From positions 62,001-126,000 of the forward strand of contig NZ_QJKM01000003.1 of the NCBI RefSeq assembly GCF_003425685.1: a stretch of 64,000 nucleotides of DNA, written 5' to 3'. The position numbers and the translations under genes were made by a program. The notes below the pieces were generated by a model, which did not search any database, had not been told where the DNA came from, and was given only the letters and a program-made list of their open reading frames with translations. The DNA comes from Rhizobium terrae. GTDB lineage: Bacteria; Pseudomonadota; Alphaproteobacteria; Rhizobiales; Rhizobiaceae. This document shows, in pieces, positions 37,605 to 50,950 of the stretch; position 1 is the stretch's first letter, and every line of letters begins with the position of its first letter.

Positions 37605-40457
37605 CTATTCAGGCGCGCCCTCGTCGTTCAAGCCGCTATCGCTCTGGCCCTCTTCCGCGGCTCCGCCGAGATCACCGGTTTCGGCGGTGATTTCCTCCGG
37701 CAGTCCATTGCCATTTTCCTCGTCGCCTTCCGGCTCGCTGATGCGCTCGACCGAGACCACCTTCTCATCCTTGGCGGTCGAGAAGATCGTGACGCCCTTG
37801 GTCGCGCGGCTGGCGATACGGATGCCGTTGACCGGAACGCGGATCAGCACCCCACCGTCGGAGACGAGCATGATCTGGTCGCCCTCCTCGATCGGGAAGG
37901 CGGCGACGAGTTCGCCAATCTCGGCGGTCTTCGACGTGTCGGTGGCGCGAATACCCTTGCCGCCGCGACCGGAGGTGCGGAAATCGTAAGAAGAGGAACG
38001 CTTGCCGAAGCCCTTTTCCGAAACCGTGAGCACGAACTGTTCGCGCGCCTTCAGTTCTTCGTAACGCTCGTCGGAGAGCTGTCCCTCTTCAGTGACTTCC
38101 TCGCCGACGAGAGCGATGTCCTCCTCGTCTACGCCTGCGGCACGCCGTTCCGCGGCCGAGCGCTTGAGATAGGCGGCACGTTCCCAGGGTTCCGCATCCA
38201 CATGACCGACAATGGTCATCGAGATGATGCGGTCGCCTTCGCCGAGCGTGATGCCGCGCACGCCGATCGAATTGCGGCCGGCAAAGACGCGCACGTCATC
38301 GACTGGGAAGCGGATGCACTGGCCAAGCGCAGTCGTGAGAAGCACGTCGTCGCCCGGCTCGTTGAGGTCGAGGTTCGGCCCCTTGCAGGTCTCGACCGAG
38401 AGGATTTCGTCCCCCTCTTCCTCGAGCTTCATGGCGATCTTGCCGTTGCGGTTCACCTGCACGAAGTCGGAAAGCTTGTTGCGGCGGACGGTGCCGCGCG
38501 TCGTCGAGAACATGACGTCCAAGTTGTCCCAGGTCGCCTCGTCCTCCGGCAGCGGCATGATCGTCGTAATGCGTTCGCCCGGTTCCAGCGGCAGCATGTT
38601 GATCAGCGCCTTGCCGCGCGACTGCGGCGTGCCGATAGGCAGACGCCAGACCTTTTCCTTGTAGACGATGCCGCGCGAAGAGAAGAACAGGACCGGTGTA
38701 TGGGTATTTGCCACGAAGAGGCGCGTGACGAAATCCTCGTCGCGGGTCGCCATGCCGGAGCGGCCCTTGCCGCCGCGGCGCTGCGCCCTGTAGGTGCCGA
38801 GCGGCACGCGCTTGATATAGCCGAGATGCGAGACGGTGACGACCATGTCCTCGCGGGCGATGAGATCCTCATCGTCCATCTCCGGACCGCCCTCCATAAT
38901 CTCGGTGCGGCGCGGTGTGCCGAACTCGTCGCGCACGGCGGCAAGCTCGTCCTTGACGATCGACATGATGCGAACCCGCGACGACAGGATGTCGAGATAA
39001 TCGCTGATCTCGGCCCCGATCTTGTTCAACTCGTCGGCGATTTCGTCACGTCCGAGGGCGGTCAAGCGGGCGAGGCGCAGTTCGAGAATGGCGCGCGCCT
39101 GCTCTTCGGAAAGATTGTAGGTGCCGTCCTCGTTGAGCTTGTGGCGCGGATCGTCGATCAGGCGGATCAACGCCTCGACGTCCTGAGCCGGCCAGCGGCG
39201 GGTCATCAATTCCTCGCGCGCCGACTGCGGATCAGGCGCGCGACGGATGACGAGAATGATCTCGTCGATATTGGCGACTGCGATCGCGAGACCCACCAAG
39301 ACGTGGGCGCGTTCGCGCGCTTTGCGGAGCAGGTATTTCGTGCGCCGGCTAACGACCTCTTCGCGGAAGGTCACGAACGCCTTCAGCATGTCGAGAAGCG
39401 CCATCAGCTCCGGCTTGCCGCCGTTCAACGCCACCATGTTGCAGCCGAAAGACGTCTGCAGCGGCGTATAGCGGTAAAGCTGATTGAGAATCACATCCGC
39501 ATTGGCGTCGCGTTTGAGTTCGACGACGACGCGATAGCCCTGACGGTCAGACTCGTCGCGCAGATCGGAAATTCCCTCGATACGCTTTTCGCGCACCAGT
39601 TCACCGATCTTTTCGACCATCGCCGCCTTGTTCACCTGGAAGGGAACTTCGGTGATGATGATCTGTTCGCGATCGCCGCGCATCGGCTCGATCGTCGCTC
39701 GACCACGCATGATGACCGAACCGCGGCCCGTCTCGTAGGCCGACTTGATACCGGCTCGACCGAGAATCAGGGCTCCCGTCGGAAAGTCGGGACCGGGGAT
39801 GATCTGCATGATTTCCGGCAGCTCGATCGCCGGATTGTCGATCAGCGCAATGCAGGCATCGATGACTTCCGAAAGATTGTGCGGCGGTATATTGGTCGCC
39901 ATGCCGACAGCGATCCCGCCCGCACCGTTGACCAGCAGGTTCGGAAACTTCGCAGGCAAAACCTTGGGTTCGCTGTCCGAACCGTCGTAGTTCTCCTGGA
40001 AGTCCACCGTTTCCTTGTCGATATCCTCCAGGACCTCATGCGCGACCTTGGTCAGGCGCGCTTCGGTGTAACGCATCGCAGCAGGCGGATCGCCGTCGAT
40101 GGAGCCGAAATTGCCTTGCCCGTCGATGAGCGGTACGCGCATCGACCAGTCCTGCGCCATGCGCACCAGGGCATCATAGATGGAAGCGTCGCCATGCGGA
40201 TGATATTTACCCATGACGTCCGACACGGGACGTGCCGACTTCACGTATTTGCGGTTCCAGTGATACCCGCTCTCATGGCTGGCATAGAGGATACGCCGAT
40301 GGACGGGCTTTAATCCGTCGCGGATATCAGGAAGCGCGCGGCTGACGATAACGCTCATGGCGTAGTCGAGATAGGACCGCTGCATCTCTTCCATAATGGA
40401 AATGGGCTCGATGCCGGGGGGCAGCTTTCCGCCGCCGGATGTGCTTTGCTCAGTCAA
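37605..40457 (-). CDS. gyrA: DNA gyrase subunit A
   Basis: Cleavage/religation subunit of gyrase, 950 residues. The N-terminal domain starts [20 protein letters not shown], the catalytic Tyr is residue 130 ([10 protein letters not shown]), and the GyrA-box QRRGGKG begins the C-terminal beta-pinwheel domain. The quinolone-contact region reads [18 protein letters not shown], so the position of E. coli Ser83 is Ala (residue 91) while Asp87 is kept (residue 95). A ~45-residue Glu/Asp-rich insertion and an acidic C-terminal tail account for the length. The start is TTG at 40457; GTG at 40466 is possible. Confidence 0.97.
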   Translation of the reverse strand: MTEQSTSGGGKLPPGIEPISIMEEMQRSYLDYAMSVIVSRALPDIRDGLKPVHRRILYASHESGYHWNRKYVKSARPVSDVMGKYHPHGDASIYDALVRMAQDWSMRVPLIDGQGNFGSIDGDPPAAMRYTEARLTKVAHEVLEDIDKETVDFQENYDGSDSEPKVLPAKFPNLLVNGAGGIAVGMATNIPPHNLSEVIDACIALIDNPAIELPEIMQIIPGPDFPTGALILGRAGIKSAYETGRGSVIMRGRATIEPMRGDREQIIITEVPFQVNKAAMVEKIGELVREKRIEGISDLRDESDRQGYRVVVELKRDANADVILNQLYRYTPLQTSFGCNMVALNGGKPELMALLDMLKAFVTFREEVVSRRTKYLLRKARERAHVLVGLAIAVANIDEIILVIRRAPDPQSAREELMTRRWPAQDVEALIRLIDDPRHKLNEDGTYNLSEEQARAILELRLARLTALGRDEIADELNKIGAEISDYLDILSSRVRIMSIVKDELAAVRDEFGTPRRTEIMEGGPEMDDEDLIAREDMVVTVSHLGYIKRVPLGTYRAQRRGGKGRSGMATRDEDFVTRLFVANTHTPVLFFSSRGIVYKEKVWRLPIGTPQSRGKALINMLPLEPGERITTIMPLPEDEATWDNLDVMFSTTRGTVRRNKLSDFVQVNRNGKIAMKLEEEGDEILSVETCKGPNLDLNEPGDDVLLTTALGQCIRFPVDDVRVFAGRNSIGVRGITLGEGDRIISMTIVGHVDAEPWERAAYLKRSAAERRAAGVDEEDIALVGEEVTEEGQLSDERYEELKAREQFVLTVSEKGFGKRSSSYDFRTSGRGGKGIRATDTSKTAEIGELVAAFPIEEGDQIMLVSDGGVLIRVPVNGIRIASRATKGVTIFSTAKDEKVVSVERISEPEGDEENGNGLPEEITAETGDLGGAAEEGQSDSGLNDEGAPE

Positions 40458-40685
40458 ATCGGATCACGATCTTTGTTCGGAATCAGTTGCTTTTTTATAG
40501 CGGAAAGCGGCTCGGGACGCCAATTTCCGCCGAGGTTTTGAACAGCTTTTGCGGTGTTTCCGAGGCTTCTTCCCGGGTGATGGGACAATGCTCCAAAAGG
40601 TTTGGACGGGCTTTCCTAAACCGCCGGTCTGTCCTAACAATCTTCCGGTGCGACCGCAAGGACTGCGGCCCGACAGGGAGAGGAT

Positions 40686-41315
40686 ATGGCGACCCCGGAT
40701 ATGCTGGTCAATGCCTTGACCACGATGCTCGTGACACTCGACCCGCCGGGACTTGCGCCGGTGTTCCTTGGCCTTACCGTGGGCATGACGGCCGTGCAGC
40801 GCAGGCAGGTGGCGTTCCGCGGATCCCTGATCGCCTTCGGCATCCTTGCCGTCTTCGCGCTGTTCGGTTCGGGCGTGCTCGGCCTTCTCGGCATCTCGAT
40901 CGGCGCCTTCCGCATTGCCGGCGGTCTGCTGCTGTTCTGGATCTCCTTCGAGATGGTTTTCGAGAGACGCCAGGAGCGGAAGGAGAAGACTTCGCAGGCC
41001 GCCATCACCATCGACCATATCCACAACATCGCCGTCTTTCCGCTCGCCCTGCCGCTGATCGCCGGGCCGGGCGCCATTTCCGCGACCGTGCTCCTGTCGG
41101 GAACATTTCCGGGAGCACTCGATCGGGCGCTGCTGATCGGCGTCATCGCCCTCATCATGGCGCTCGTCTACGTGACGCTGCTCGTCGCCGAGCGCCTCGA
41201 CCGGCTGCTCGGCGTCACCGGCCGGGCAATCCTCACCCGCCTTCTCGGCGTTATCCTGGCAGCGCTTTCCGTGCAATTCGTCGTCGACGGCGTACGCTCG
41301 GCCTTTGGCCTGTGA
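40686..41315 (+). CDS. MarC family membrane protein
   Basis: A 209-residue integral membrane protein with six predicted helices, of the MarC/UPF0056 family (function unresolved; earlier linked to antibiotic resistance without proof). Landmarks are LDPPGLAPVFLGLT, GISIGAFRIAGGLLLF and FPLALPLIAGPGAISAT. A GAGAGGAT element lies just before the ATG. It is divergent from gyrA across 228 bases. Confidence 0.88.
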   Translation: MATPDMLVNALTTMLVTLDPPGLAPVFLGLTVGMTAVQRRQVAFRGSLIAFGILAVFALFGSGVLGLLGISIGAFRIAGGLLLFWISFEMVFERRQERKEKTSQAAITIDHIHNIAVFPLALPLIAGPGAISATVLLSGTFPGALDRALLIGVIALIMALVYVTLLVAERLDRLLGVTGRAILTRLLGVILAALSVQFVVDGVRSAFGL

Positions 41316-41444
41316 AATTTCCGTAAGCGCGGCGCGACAAAGCGGGACGACCGGCAGGCGACAAAACCGTAATTTCTGCTAGAAGCGGGCGGCGGCGCCG
41401 TTTTCCGTGCCGAGACGTCCTATCCTCGATCGAGAGACATCCCG

Positions 41445-42593
41445 ATGCGATCCATCCTGCGCCGGCTGTGGCCGGAAACCCCGCCTGTCAGTGAAAAGGA
41501 AAGGCTGCGCGCGGCCGTCGGCGCGGTCATCGGCATATTGATCACCGGCCTGATCGGAAGTCTCGCGGTCAAGGCCGATCCGGTCCTGCCGGCCCTGATC
41601 GCCCCCATGGGCGCCTCCGCCGTGCTGCTCTTCGCCGTGCCTGCCAGCCCGCTTGCACAGCCATGGTCGATCCTGGGAGGCAATACGGTCGCCGCGATCG
41701 TCGGCGTCACGGCTGCGCTTCTATTTGAGAACCTGTTTCTCGCATCCGCCGTTGCAGCCGGGATAGCCATCGGACTGATGATGACCTTCCGCTGCCTGCA
41801 TCCGCCGAGCGGCGCGATCGCGCTGACGGCGGTACTGGGCGGACCGACGATCCATGCGCTCGGCTACGGTTTTGTACTCTGGCCGGTATTCGGAAACTCA
41901 CTCGCCCTGGTCGCCCTGGCGCTGGTCTTCAACAACGTGACCGGCCGAACCTATCCCCACAGGGTCAAGCAGGCTCCGATCGACCACGGCACACGCGATC
42001 CGGCCCCGATCCAGCGGATCGGCTTTTCCTCCGAGGATCTCGACGAGGTTCTGAAGGAATACGACCAAGTCCTCGACATCGATCGCGACGACCTCGAAAC
42101 CATTTTGCGACGGACCGAACTGCGTTCCTATCGCCGGCGTGCGGGCGATCTCGACTGCGCCAGTATCATGTCCCGCGATGTCGTTGCCGTCGCACCCGAA
42201 AGCTCGCTCAAAGAAGCCCACGACCTGATGCGCGCCCATCATATCAAGGCCTTGCCCGTGACCGACGACAACGCCCATGTGCTTGGAATCGTCACCCAGA
42301 CGGATCTGCTGGACAAGGCGAGCTGGGTGGGAGGGCGACCGAAAATCGGTTTCGCGCGACGTTTCCGGCTGGTCATGTCCGGAGCAAGTGCGCCGAACGA
42401 CACGGTCAAGGATATCATGACATCGCCGGTCAAAACCGTGAGGCCGGACATGCCGGTCTCGGAGGCGATCGTCATGCTCGCGGAAAGCAGCCTGCACTAC
42501 CTTCCGGTCACCCGGGCCAACGGCAAGCTCGTCGGCATCATTTCACAATCGGACGTGCTTGTCTCCATGCTGGCAGACAAGGCGGCGGCGTAA
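41445..42593 (+). CDS. HPP family membrane protein with C-terminal CBS pair
   Basis: A 382-residue protein. The N-terminal ~160 residues form the four-helix HPP domain, with the name-giving motif in FRCLHPPSGAIAL. After a linker, two CBS domains (about residues 235-375) carry DCASIMSRDVVAVAPESSL, AHHIKALPVTDDN, VKDIMTSPVKTVRPDMPV and SLHYLPVTRANGKLVGIISQ. HPP proteins have been linked to nitrite transport in chloroplasts and cyanobacteria. The CBS pair suggests regulation by adenosine nucleotides, which is inference. It converges on ssb. Confidence 0.87.
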   Translation: MRSILRRLWPETPPVSEKERLRAAVGAVIGILITGLIGSLAVKADPVLPALIAPMGASAVLLFAVPASPLAQPWSILGGNTVAAIVGVTAALLFENLFLASAVAAGIAIGLMMTFRCLHPPSGAIALTAVLGGPTIHALGYGFVLWPVFGNSLALVALALVFNNVTGRTYPHRVKQAPIDHGTRDPAPIQRIGFSSEDLDEVLKEYDQVLDIDRDDLETILRRTELRSYRRRAGDLDCASIMSRDVVAVAPESSLKEAHDLMRAHHIKALPVTDDNAHVLGIVTQTDLLDKASWVGGRPKIGFARRFRLVMSGASAPNDTVKDIMTSPVKTVRPDMPVSEAIVMLAESSLHYLPVTRANGKLVGIISQSDVLVSMLADKAAA

Positions 42594-42646
42594 ACCACCG
42601 CCAGCCGCCCGAAAGTAGCCCGCCGGGGACTTGGCGCCGCTGCCTC

Positions 42647-43186
42647 TCAGAACGGGATGTCGTCGTCGAGATCGCGCGAGAAGTTGCCGCCTCCCGAGGA
42701 CTGGTTGCCGCCGCCGCGGTTCGAGCCGCCGGAGGGCCGGCGATCGTAGTCGCCGCCGCCGAAATCGTCGCCGCCGCCGCCGAAATCGTTGCCTCGGCCG
42801 CCGCTGTACCCACCCCTGTCGCCACCGCCCTCGCCGCGGCCGTCCAGCATGGTCAGGGTCGAATTGAAGCCCTGCAGCACGATTTCCGTCGTATAACGGT
42901 CATTGCCGCTCTGGTCCTGCCATTTGCGGGTCTGCAGCTGGCCCTCGATATAGAGCTTGGCACCCTTCTTCACATATTGCTCGACGACCTTCGTCAGGCC
43001 TTCGTTGAAGACGACGACGTTGTGCCATTCGGTCTTTTCACGGCGCTCGCCGGAATTGCGGTCGCGCCATTGCTCCGACGTCGCGATGCGCAGGTTTGCG
43101 ATCGGGCGGCCGTCCTGCGTGCGGCGGATCTCCGGATCGGCGCCGACATTGCCCACCAGAATAACCTTATTCACGCTACCAGCCAT
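42647..43186 (-). CDS. ssb: Single-stranded DNA-binding protein
   Basis: A 179-residue SSB with an N-terminal OB fold (SVNKVILVGNVGADPE, RTQDGRPIANLRIATSE, EKTEWHNVVVF), a Gly-rich flexible linker, and the acidic partner-binding tip DDDIPF at the C-terminus. The ATG at 43186 gives the standard MAGSVNK start. It is divergent from uvrA with an SOS box in between, so both are likely LexA-regulated. Confidence 0.97.
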   Translation of the reverse strand: MAGSVNKVILVGNVGADPEIRRTQDGRPIANLRIATSEQWRDRNSGERREKTEWHNVVVFNEGLTKVVEQYVKKGAKLYIEGQLQTRKWQDQSGNDRYTTEIVLQGFNSTLTMLDGRGEGGGDRGGYSGGRGNDFGGGGDDFGGGDYDRRPSGGSNRGGGNQSSGGGNFSRDLDDDIPF

Positions 43187-43295
43187 AATTCTCACCTTGT
43201 CCGCCGCATGCTGCGGCCTTTAAATCCATCGCGGTACTCTAGCCCATCGGCCGCTGGCGTTGGGTACTGGAGATTTTTAATCCACAGCGAATTTT

Positions 43296-43310
43296 GTTCT
43301 TTATTTGTTC
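43296..43310. promoter_or_regulatory. SOS box (LexA site) between ssb and uvrA
   Basis: GTTC-TTTATTT-GTTC matches the alphaproteobacterial LexA operator GTTC-N7-GTTC exactly. It lies 109 bases from the ssb start and 116 from the uvrA start and could control both divergent DNA-repair genes. Confidence 0.85.
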
Positions 43311-43426
43311 TAGTTTATTCCTATAGTGCTGTCAATCGAGTCAGGAACGCGGCCGCATCGCGGCAGTTTCGTCTCGACAGGCGTCGATCAATCACTACAT
43401 AAGGGCCTTCAATCCTCCCGAAGAGC

Positions 43427-46354
<2,928 letters not shown>

Positions 46355-46403
46355 ACTAGCCTTCATCGCGCCGGCTTGAACTCGGGCATTCAGGGAGACA
46401 ATC

Positions 46404-47216
46404 ATGACCAAAGCCGGCACGATCCGCACGGGTATCGGAGGATGGACCTTCGAGCCGTGGGAGGGCACGTTCTATCCGGAAAAGCTCGCGAAGAAGAAGC
46501 AGCTCGAATATGCCGCAGGCAAGCTTGCGGTCATCGAGGTCAACGGCACCTATTACGGCTCCCAGAAGCCCGAGACCTTCGCAAAATGGGCATCCGAAGT
46601 CCCGGAAGGTTTCATCTTTTCGCTGAAGGCGAGCCGCTTCACCACCAATCGCAAGGTTCTCGCCGAAGCCGGGGAGTCGATCGAGAAATTCCTCGGGCAG
46701 GGATTGGCGGAACTCGGCGATCATCTCGGGCCGCTCCTCTGGCAGTTCGCGCCGACCAAAAAATTCGAGCCCGACGATTTCGAGGCCTTCCTGAAACTAC
46801 TGCCCAGCAAGCTCGAAGGGCTGAAGCTGACGCATGTGGTCGAGGTCCGGCACGACAGTTTCAAGGTGCCGGAATTCATCGCACTGCTTTCAAAATACAA
46901 TATCGCTCCGGTCTGCGCCGATCACTTCGACTATCCGATGATCGCCGACGTGACCGCTGATTTCGTCTATGCTCGCCTGCAAAAGGGGTCGGACGACATC
47001 AAGACCTGCTATGCGGAACCGGATATGAAGGCCTGGGCAAAACGGCTTACGACCTGGGCCGAAGGCGGCGTGCCGGACGACCTGCCGCTGGTCGATGAAA
47101 AACATAAGCCGAAGAAGGAGCCACGCGACGTCTTCGCCTTCTTCATCCACGAGGGCAAGGTGAATGCGCCCTATGGCGCGATGGCGATGCGCGACCTGCT
47201 GGAAGGCAGGAATTAG
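46404..47216 (+). CDS. DUF72 domain-containing protein
   Basis: A 270-residue DUF72 (YecE-like) protein: RTGIGGWTFEPWEGTFYP, VIEVNGTYYGSQKPETF, GFIFSLKASRFTTN, LLWQFAPTKKFEPDDF, VVEVRHDSFKVPEF and FFIHEGKVNAPYGAMAM. It is a distant paralogue of the gene at 16553-17473. It follows uvrA by 49 bases on the same strand and could be read through from it. Its last four bases overlap the 3' end of the convergent nnrD/E gene. The activity of this family is unknown. Confidence 0.86.
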   Translation: MTKAGTIRTGIGGWTFEPWEGTFYPEKLAKKKQLEYAAGKLAVIEVNGTYYGSQKPETFAKWASEVPEGFIFSLKASRFTTNRKVLAEAGESIEKFLGQGLAELGDHLGPLLWQFAPTKKFEPDDFEAFLKLLPSKLEGLKLTHVVEVRHDSFKVPEFIALLSKYNIAPVCADHFDYPMIADVTADFVYARLQKGSDDIKTCYAEPDMKAWAKRLTTWAEGGVPDDLPLVDEKHKPKKEPRDVFAFFIHEGKVNAPYGAMAMRDLLEGRN

Positions 47217-48697
47217 AGATCAAGGCTGACGCCGGCATGGGCGACGAGGTCTTCCGCCGTCATGCCCCTGCCCGCCCGCTTTCCGGCTTCACCATGCAGG
47301 TAGACAGCCGCTGCGGCCGACTCGAAGGCCGGCATGCCTTGAGCGAGCAGCGCCCCGATCATTCCGGCGAGAACGTCGCCCGATCCTGCCGTCGCCAGCC
47401 AGGGCGGCCCGTTCGTGTTGACATAGGCGCGTCCGTCCGGGCCTGCGATCACGGTATCCGCGCCCTTATAGACGATCGCCGCATGGGCGCGCTCGGCGGC
47501 TCCGATAGCCTTTTCCACCTTGCTCAGATCGTCGTTCGCGGCAAGGTCGGGAAAAAGGCGGGAAAATTCGCCTTCATGTGGCGTCAGGACCAGGTGCGGA
47601 TCACTGCCGCCTGCAAAAGCGTCGAATAATTCCTGCGGCCTTGCCTTGAAGGAGGTGATGCCGTCGGCATCGAGGACCAGGGGCCGGTCCTTGAGTATCA
47701 GCGCGAATTGCCTCGCTTTCTCGCCGATACCGAAACCCGGGCCGAGCACGAACGCCGCAAGTTTCGCCGACTGGAGCCAGCTTTCGAGATCGCCGGCGGT
47801 ATCGATCTTGTGCAGCATGACGGTGGTGAGCGATGCAGCGTTGACCGGCATGGCGTCGCCGGCCGAAGCGACGGTCACCAACCCTGCCCCGGCCTTCAGG
47901 CCGGCCGTCGCCGAAAGACGCGCCGCCCCGGTCCTGTCGGCCGGGCCTGAAAAAACGGCAAGGTGACCGCGCCGGTATTTGTGGGTATCGCTTTCCGGTT
48001 TCGGCAGGCGTTCGCTCCAGAGCTGCGGGAGGTTTTCCCTGATCTTTCCGGCAACGGATTTGATGATCCGGGCCGGGATACCGATATCGAACACCTCGAT
48101 CGCACCGCAGAGCGATCGGCCCGGAAGCAGGACATGCCCCGGCTTGCGGGTCATGAAGGTGACGGTGCGGCGTGCCTGAAACGCGGCGCCGAGCGGCACG
48201 CCACGCCGACCGCAGAGGCCGGAGGGCAAGTCGACCGCCAGAACGGGGATGTCGGCGGTTTTGAGAATGTCGATCACGTCCGCCACGATCGGCGGCACGG
48301 CGCGCGCCAGGCCGGCGCCGAACAGGGCGTCGATCACCACGTCGCCGGTTGCCGGCCGGTAGTTTTCCAGCGGTGCAGGCTGCAACGGGCAGAGATCCCG
48401 CGCCCTCCGTGCGTCACCCTTCAGCATCGATAGCTCTCCAAGATGGAAGAGGCCGACATGCGCACCCGCCTGCAGGAGCCCCCGCGCGGCCACATAGCCA
48501 TCACCGCCGTTGTTTCCGGGGCCGCAGAGCACCACGAACCGCAACGCGCCGGGAAAATGGCGCAGCGCAGACGCCGCCACCGCCTGCCCTGCCCGCTCCA
48601 TCAAGTCGAAGGAGAGGATGCCGGAACGAGCCGAAGCGTCATCGGCAGCCGCCATTTCCAGAGGCGTCAAAAGGATAGTTTCCAGCAAAGGGGTCAT
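47213..48697 (-). CDS. nnrD: Bifunctional NAD(P)H-hydrate repair enzyme (epimerase and dehydratase)
   Basis: Repairs hydrated NADH and NADPH. The N-terminal YjeF-type epimerase domain (about residues 1-210) has LCGPGNNGGDGYVAARGL and DALFGAGL. The C-terminal ribokinase-like ADP-dependent dehydratase domain (about 225-494) has RRGHLAVFSGPADRTGAAR, VLTPHEGEFSRLFPD, the GADTVIAGPDG segment and NGPPWLATAGSGDVLAGMIG with the catalytic Asp. It is the fused NnrE-NnrD form of 494 residues. In rhizobia it commonly lies next to glnB, as here. Confidence 0.93.
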   Translation of the reverse strand: MTPLLETILLTPLEMAAADDASARSGILSFDLMERAGQAVAASALRHFPGALRFVVLCGPGNNGGDGYVAARGLLQAGAHVGLFHLGELSMLKGDARRARDLCPLQPAPLENYRPATGDVVIDALFGAGLARAVPPIVADVIDILKTADIPVLAVDLPSGLCGRRGVPLGAAFQARRTVTFMTRKPGHVLLPGRSLCGAIEVFDIGIPARIIKSVAGKIRENLPQLWSERLPKPESDTHKYRRGHLAVFSGPADRTGAARLSATAGLKAGAGLVTVASAGDAMPVNAASLTTVMLHKIDTAGDLESWLQSAKLAAFVLGPGFGIGEKARQFALILKDRPLVLDADGITSFKARPQELFDAFAGGSDPHLVLTPHEGEFSRLFPDLAANDDLSKVEKAIGAAERAHAAIVYKGADTVIAGPDGRAYVNTNGPPWLATAGSGDVLAGMIGALLAQGMPAFESAAAAVYLHGEAGKRAGRGMTAEDLVAHAGVSLDL

Positions 48698-48860
48698 GGC
48701 CTCAGTTGAATGGAAAGATGGCTAGAAAACAAGCGTCGATTCACATGGCAAATAGATTAATTAATATGCAATTGCCTAAATTATAACCTTAGCAACAAGC
48801 ATATCCAGGCCTGCCTAACTTTCTAAGAATCCACCGGATTTGCCGGTTTTTGCGCCGCAG

Positions 48861-48917
48861 CGCACAAATTTGCGGAAAATCGGAAGCATTTTTGCCACGG
48901 AACGCACTGATTTGCGG
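48861..48917. promoter_or_regulatory. Tandem dyad motifs, candidate NtrC sites upstream of glnB
   Basis: CGCACAAATTTGCGG (48861-48875) and CGCACTGATTTGCGG (48903-48917) are the same 15-base motif repeated 42 bases apart, i.e. four helical turns on one face of the DNA. They lie 50-105 bases upstream of the sigma-54 promoter, where enhancer sites for NtrC are expected. The remainder of 48698-49040 is AT-rich and shows no gene. Confidence 0.55.
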
Positions 48918-48965
48918 AGATCTGGTGCAAAAGCGCATTATTTTTTTGAATGTCGCTTCCGAGTT

Positions 48966-48981
48966 TGGCACGATATCTGCA
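48966..48981 (+). promoter_or_regulatory. Sigma-54 (RpoN) promoter of glnB-glnA
   Basis: TGGCACG-ATAT-CTGCA matches the -24/-12 consensus TGGCACG-N4-TTGCW with one change, and the GG and GC doublets are ten bases apart as required. It lies about 60 bases upstream of the glnB start, consistent with nitrogen control through NtrC. Confidence 0.85.
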
Positions 48982-49034
48982 TTTGGATGGCCGAGCGGGT
49001 AAAAGCCTGCTTCAAGGGAGAAGCGGAGACATAG

Positions 49035-49379
<345 letters not shown>

Positions 49380-49436
49380 ACGTCCTGCGGCCGGGAGGCC
49401 CAGGCTTCATCGTCATCGTACATCGAGGAAGGTCAT

Positions 49437-50846
49437 ATGACGAGCGCAAGCGAAATCATGAAACAAATCAAGGAAAACGACGTTAAGTTCGTGGACCTGC
49501 GCTTCACCGACCCGCGCGGCAAGCTGCAGCATGTCACCATGGACATCGCATCGGTCGACGAGGACATGTTCGCCGACGGCGTCATGTTCGACGGGTCCTC
49601 GATCGGTGGCTGGAAGGCGATCAACGAGTCCGACATGGTGCTGATGCCAGATCCGGCGACGGTCCATATGGATCCCTTCTTCGCACAGTCGACCATGGTC
49701 ATCTTCTGCGACATCCTCGATCCGATCTCGGGTGAAGCCTATAACCGCGATCCGCGCGGCACCGCCAAGAAAGCGGAAGCCTATCTCAAGGCATCCGGCA
49801 TCGGCGACACCGTATATGTCGGCCCCGAGCCGGAATTCTTCGTCTTCGACGACGTCAAGTACAAGGCCGATCCCTACAATACCGGCTTCAAGCTCGATTC
49901 GTCGGAACTGCCGTCGAACGACGATACCGATTACGAGACCGGCAACCTCGGCCACCGTCCGCGCGTCAAGGGCGGCTATTTCCCGGTTCCCCCGGTCGAC
50001 AGCCTGCAGGACATGCGTTCCGAAATGCTGACCGTGCTCGCCGAAATGGGCGTGGTCGTCGAGAAGCACCACCATGAAGTGGCTTCCGCCCAGCACGAAC
50101 TCGGTGTCAAGTTCGACACGCTGGTCCGCAACGCCGACAAGATCCAGATCTACAAATACGTCGTGCATCAGGTCGCCAATGCCTATGGCAAGACCGCGAC
50201 CTTCATGCCGAAGCCGATCTTCGGCGACAACGGCTCTGGCATGCACGTCCACCAGTCGATCTGGAAGGACGGCAAGCCGACCTTCGCCGGCGACGAATAT
50301 GCCGGCCTTTCCGAAACCTGCCTCTTTTATATCGGCGGCATCATCAAGCATGCCAAGGCGATCAACGCCTTCACCAACCCGACGACGAACTCCTACAAGC
50401 GCCTCGTCCCAGGTTATGAAGCACCGGTCCTGCTCGCCTATTCGGCCCGCAACCGTTCGGCATCCTGCCGCATTCCCTTCGGCACCGGGCCGAAGTCGAA
50501 GCGCGTCGAAGTCCGCTTCCCGGATCCTTTGGCAAACCCCTATCTCGGTTTCGCAGCCATGCTGATGGCCGGTCTCGACGGCATCAAGAACAAGATCCAT
50601 CCGGGCAAGGCCATGGACAAGGATCTTTACGACCTGCCGCCGAAGGAACTGAAGAAGATCCCGACCGTCTGCGGCTCGTTGCGCGAAGCGCTCGAAAACC
50701 TCGATCGCGACCGCAAGTTCCTGACCGCCGGCGGCGTCTTCGACGACGATCAGATCGATGCCTATATCGAACTCAAGATGACCGAAGTGATGCGTTTCGA
50801 GATGACGCCGCATCCGGTCGAATTCGACATGTATTATTCGGCCTGA
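49437..50846 (+). CDS. glnA: Glutamine synthetase type I
   Basis: Makes glutamine from glutamate, ammonia and ATP; dodecameric GSI of 469 residues. Motifs are [11 protein letters not shown], the metal site [10 protein letters not shown], the ATP-binding [16 protein letters not shown], and [10 protein letters not shown]. Tyr398 in [15 protein letters not shown] is the expected adenylylation site for GlnE, so activity is likely under covalent control. It is co-transcribed with glnB and followed by a terminator. Confidence 0.98.
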   Translation: MTSASEIMKQIKENDVKFVDLRFTDPRGKLQHVTMDIASVDEDMFADGVMFDGSSIGGWKAINESDMVLMPDPATVHMDPFFAQSTMVIFCDILDPISGEAYNRDPRGTAKKAEAYLKASGIGDTVYVGPEPEFFVFDDVKYKADPYNTGFKLDSSELPSNDDTDYETGNLGHRPRVKGGYFPVPPVDSLQDMRSEMLTVLAEMGVVVEKHHHEVASAQHELGVKFDTLVRNADKIQIYKYVVHQVANAYGKTATFMPKPIFGDNGSGMHVHQSIWKDGKPTFAGDEYAGLSETCLFYIGGIIKHAKAINAFTNPTTNSYKRLVPGYEAPVLLAYSARNRSASCRIPFGTGPKSKRVEVRFPDPLANPYLGFAAMLMAGLDGIKNKIHPGKAMDKDLYDLPPKELKKIPTVCGSLREALENLDRDRKFLTAGGVFDDDQIDAYIELKMTEVMRFEMTPHPVEFDMYYSA

Positions 50847-50883
50847 TCCGGATGGGCGCGGCCTGCCGCGCCCGACTTCACTG

Positions 50884-50914
50884 AACGGCGGGCCGAAAGC
50901 CCGCCGTTTGTCTT
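50884..50914 (+). terminator. Rho-independent terminator after glnA
   Basis: The stem AACGGCGGGC/GCCCGCCGTT with a CGAAA loop is followed by TGTCTTTCC, 38 bases after the glnA stop. Confidence 0.75.
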
Positions 50915-50950
50915 TCCAGCGGGCGCATGCCTGCATGCCCAGTGTATTCC

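Noticed and set aside
38202..40313. 703-codon plus-strand frame
   Set aside because: Antisense to gyrA; typical GC-rich shadow composition.
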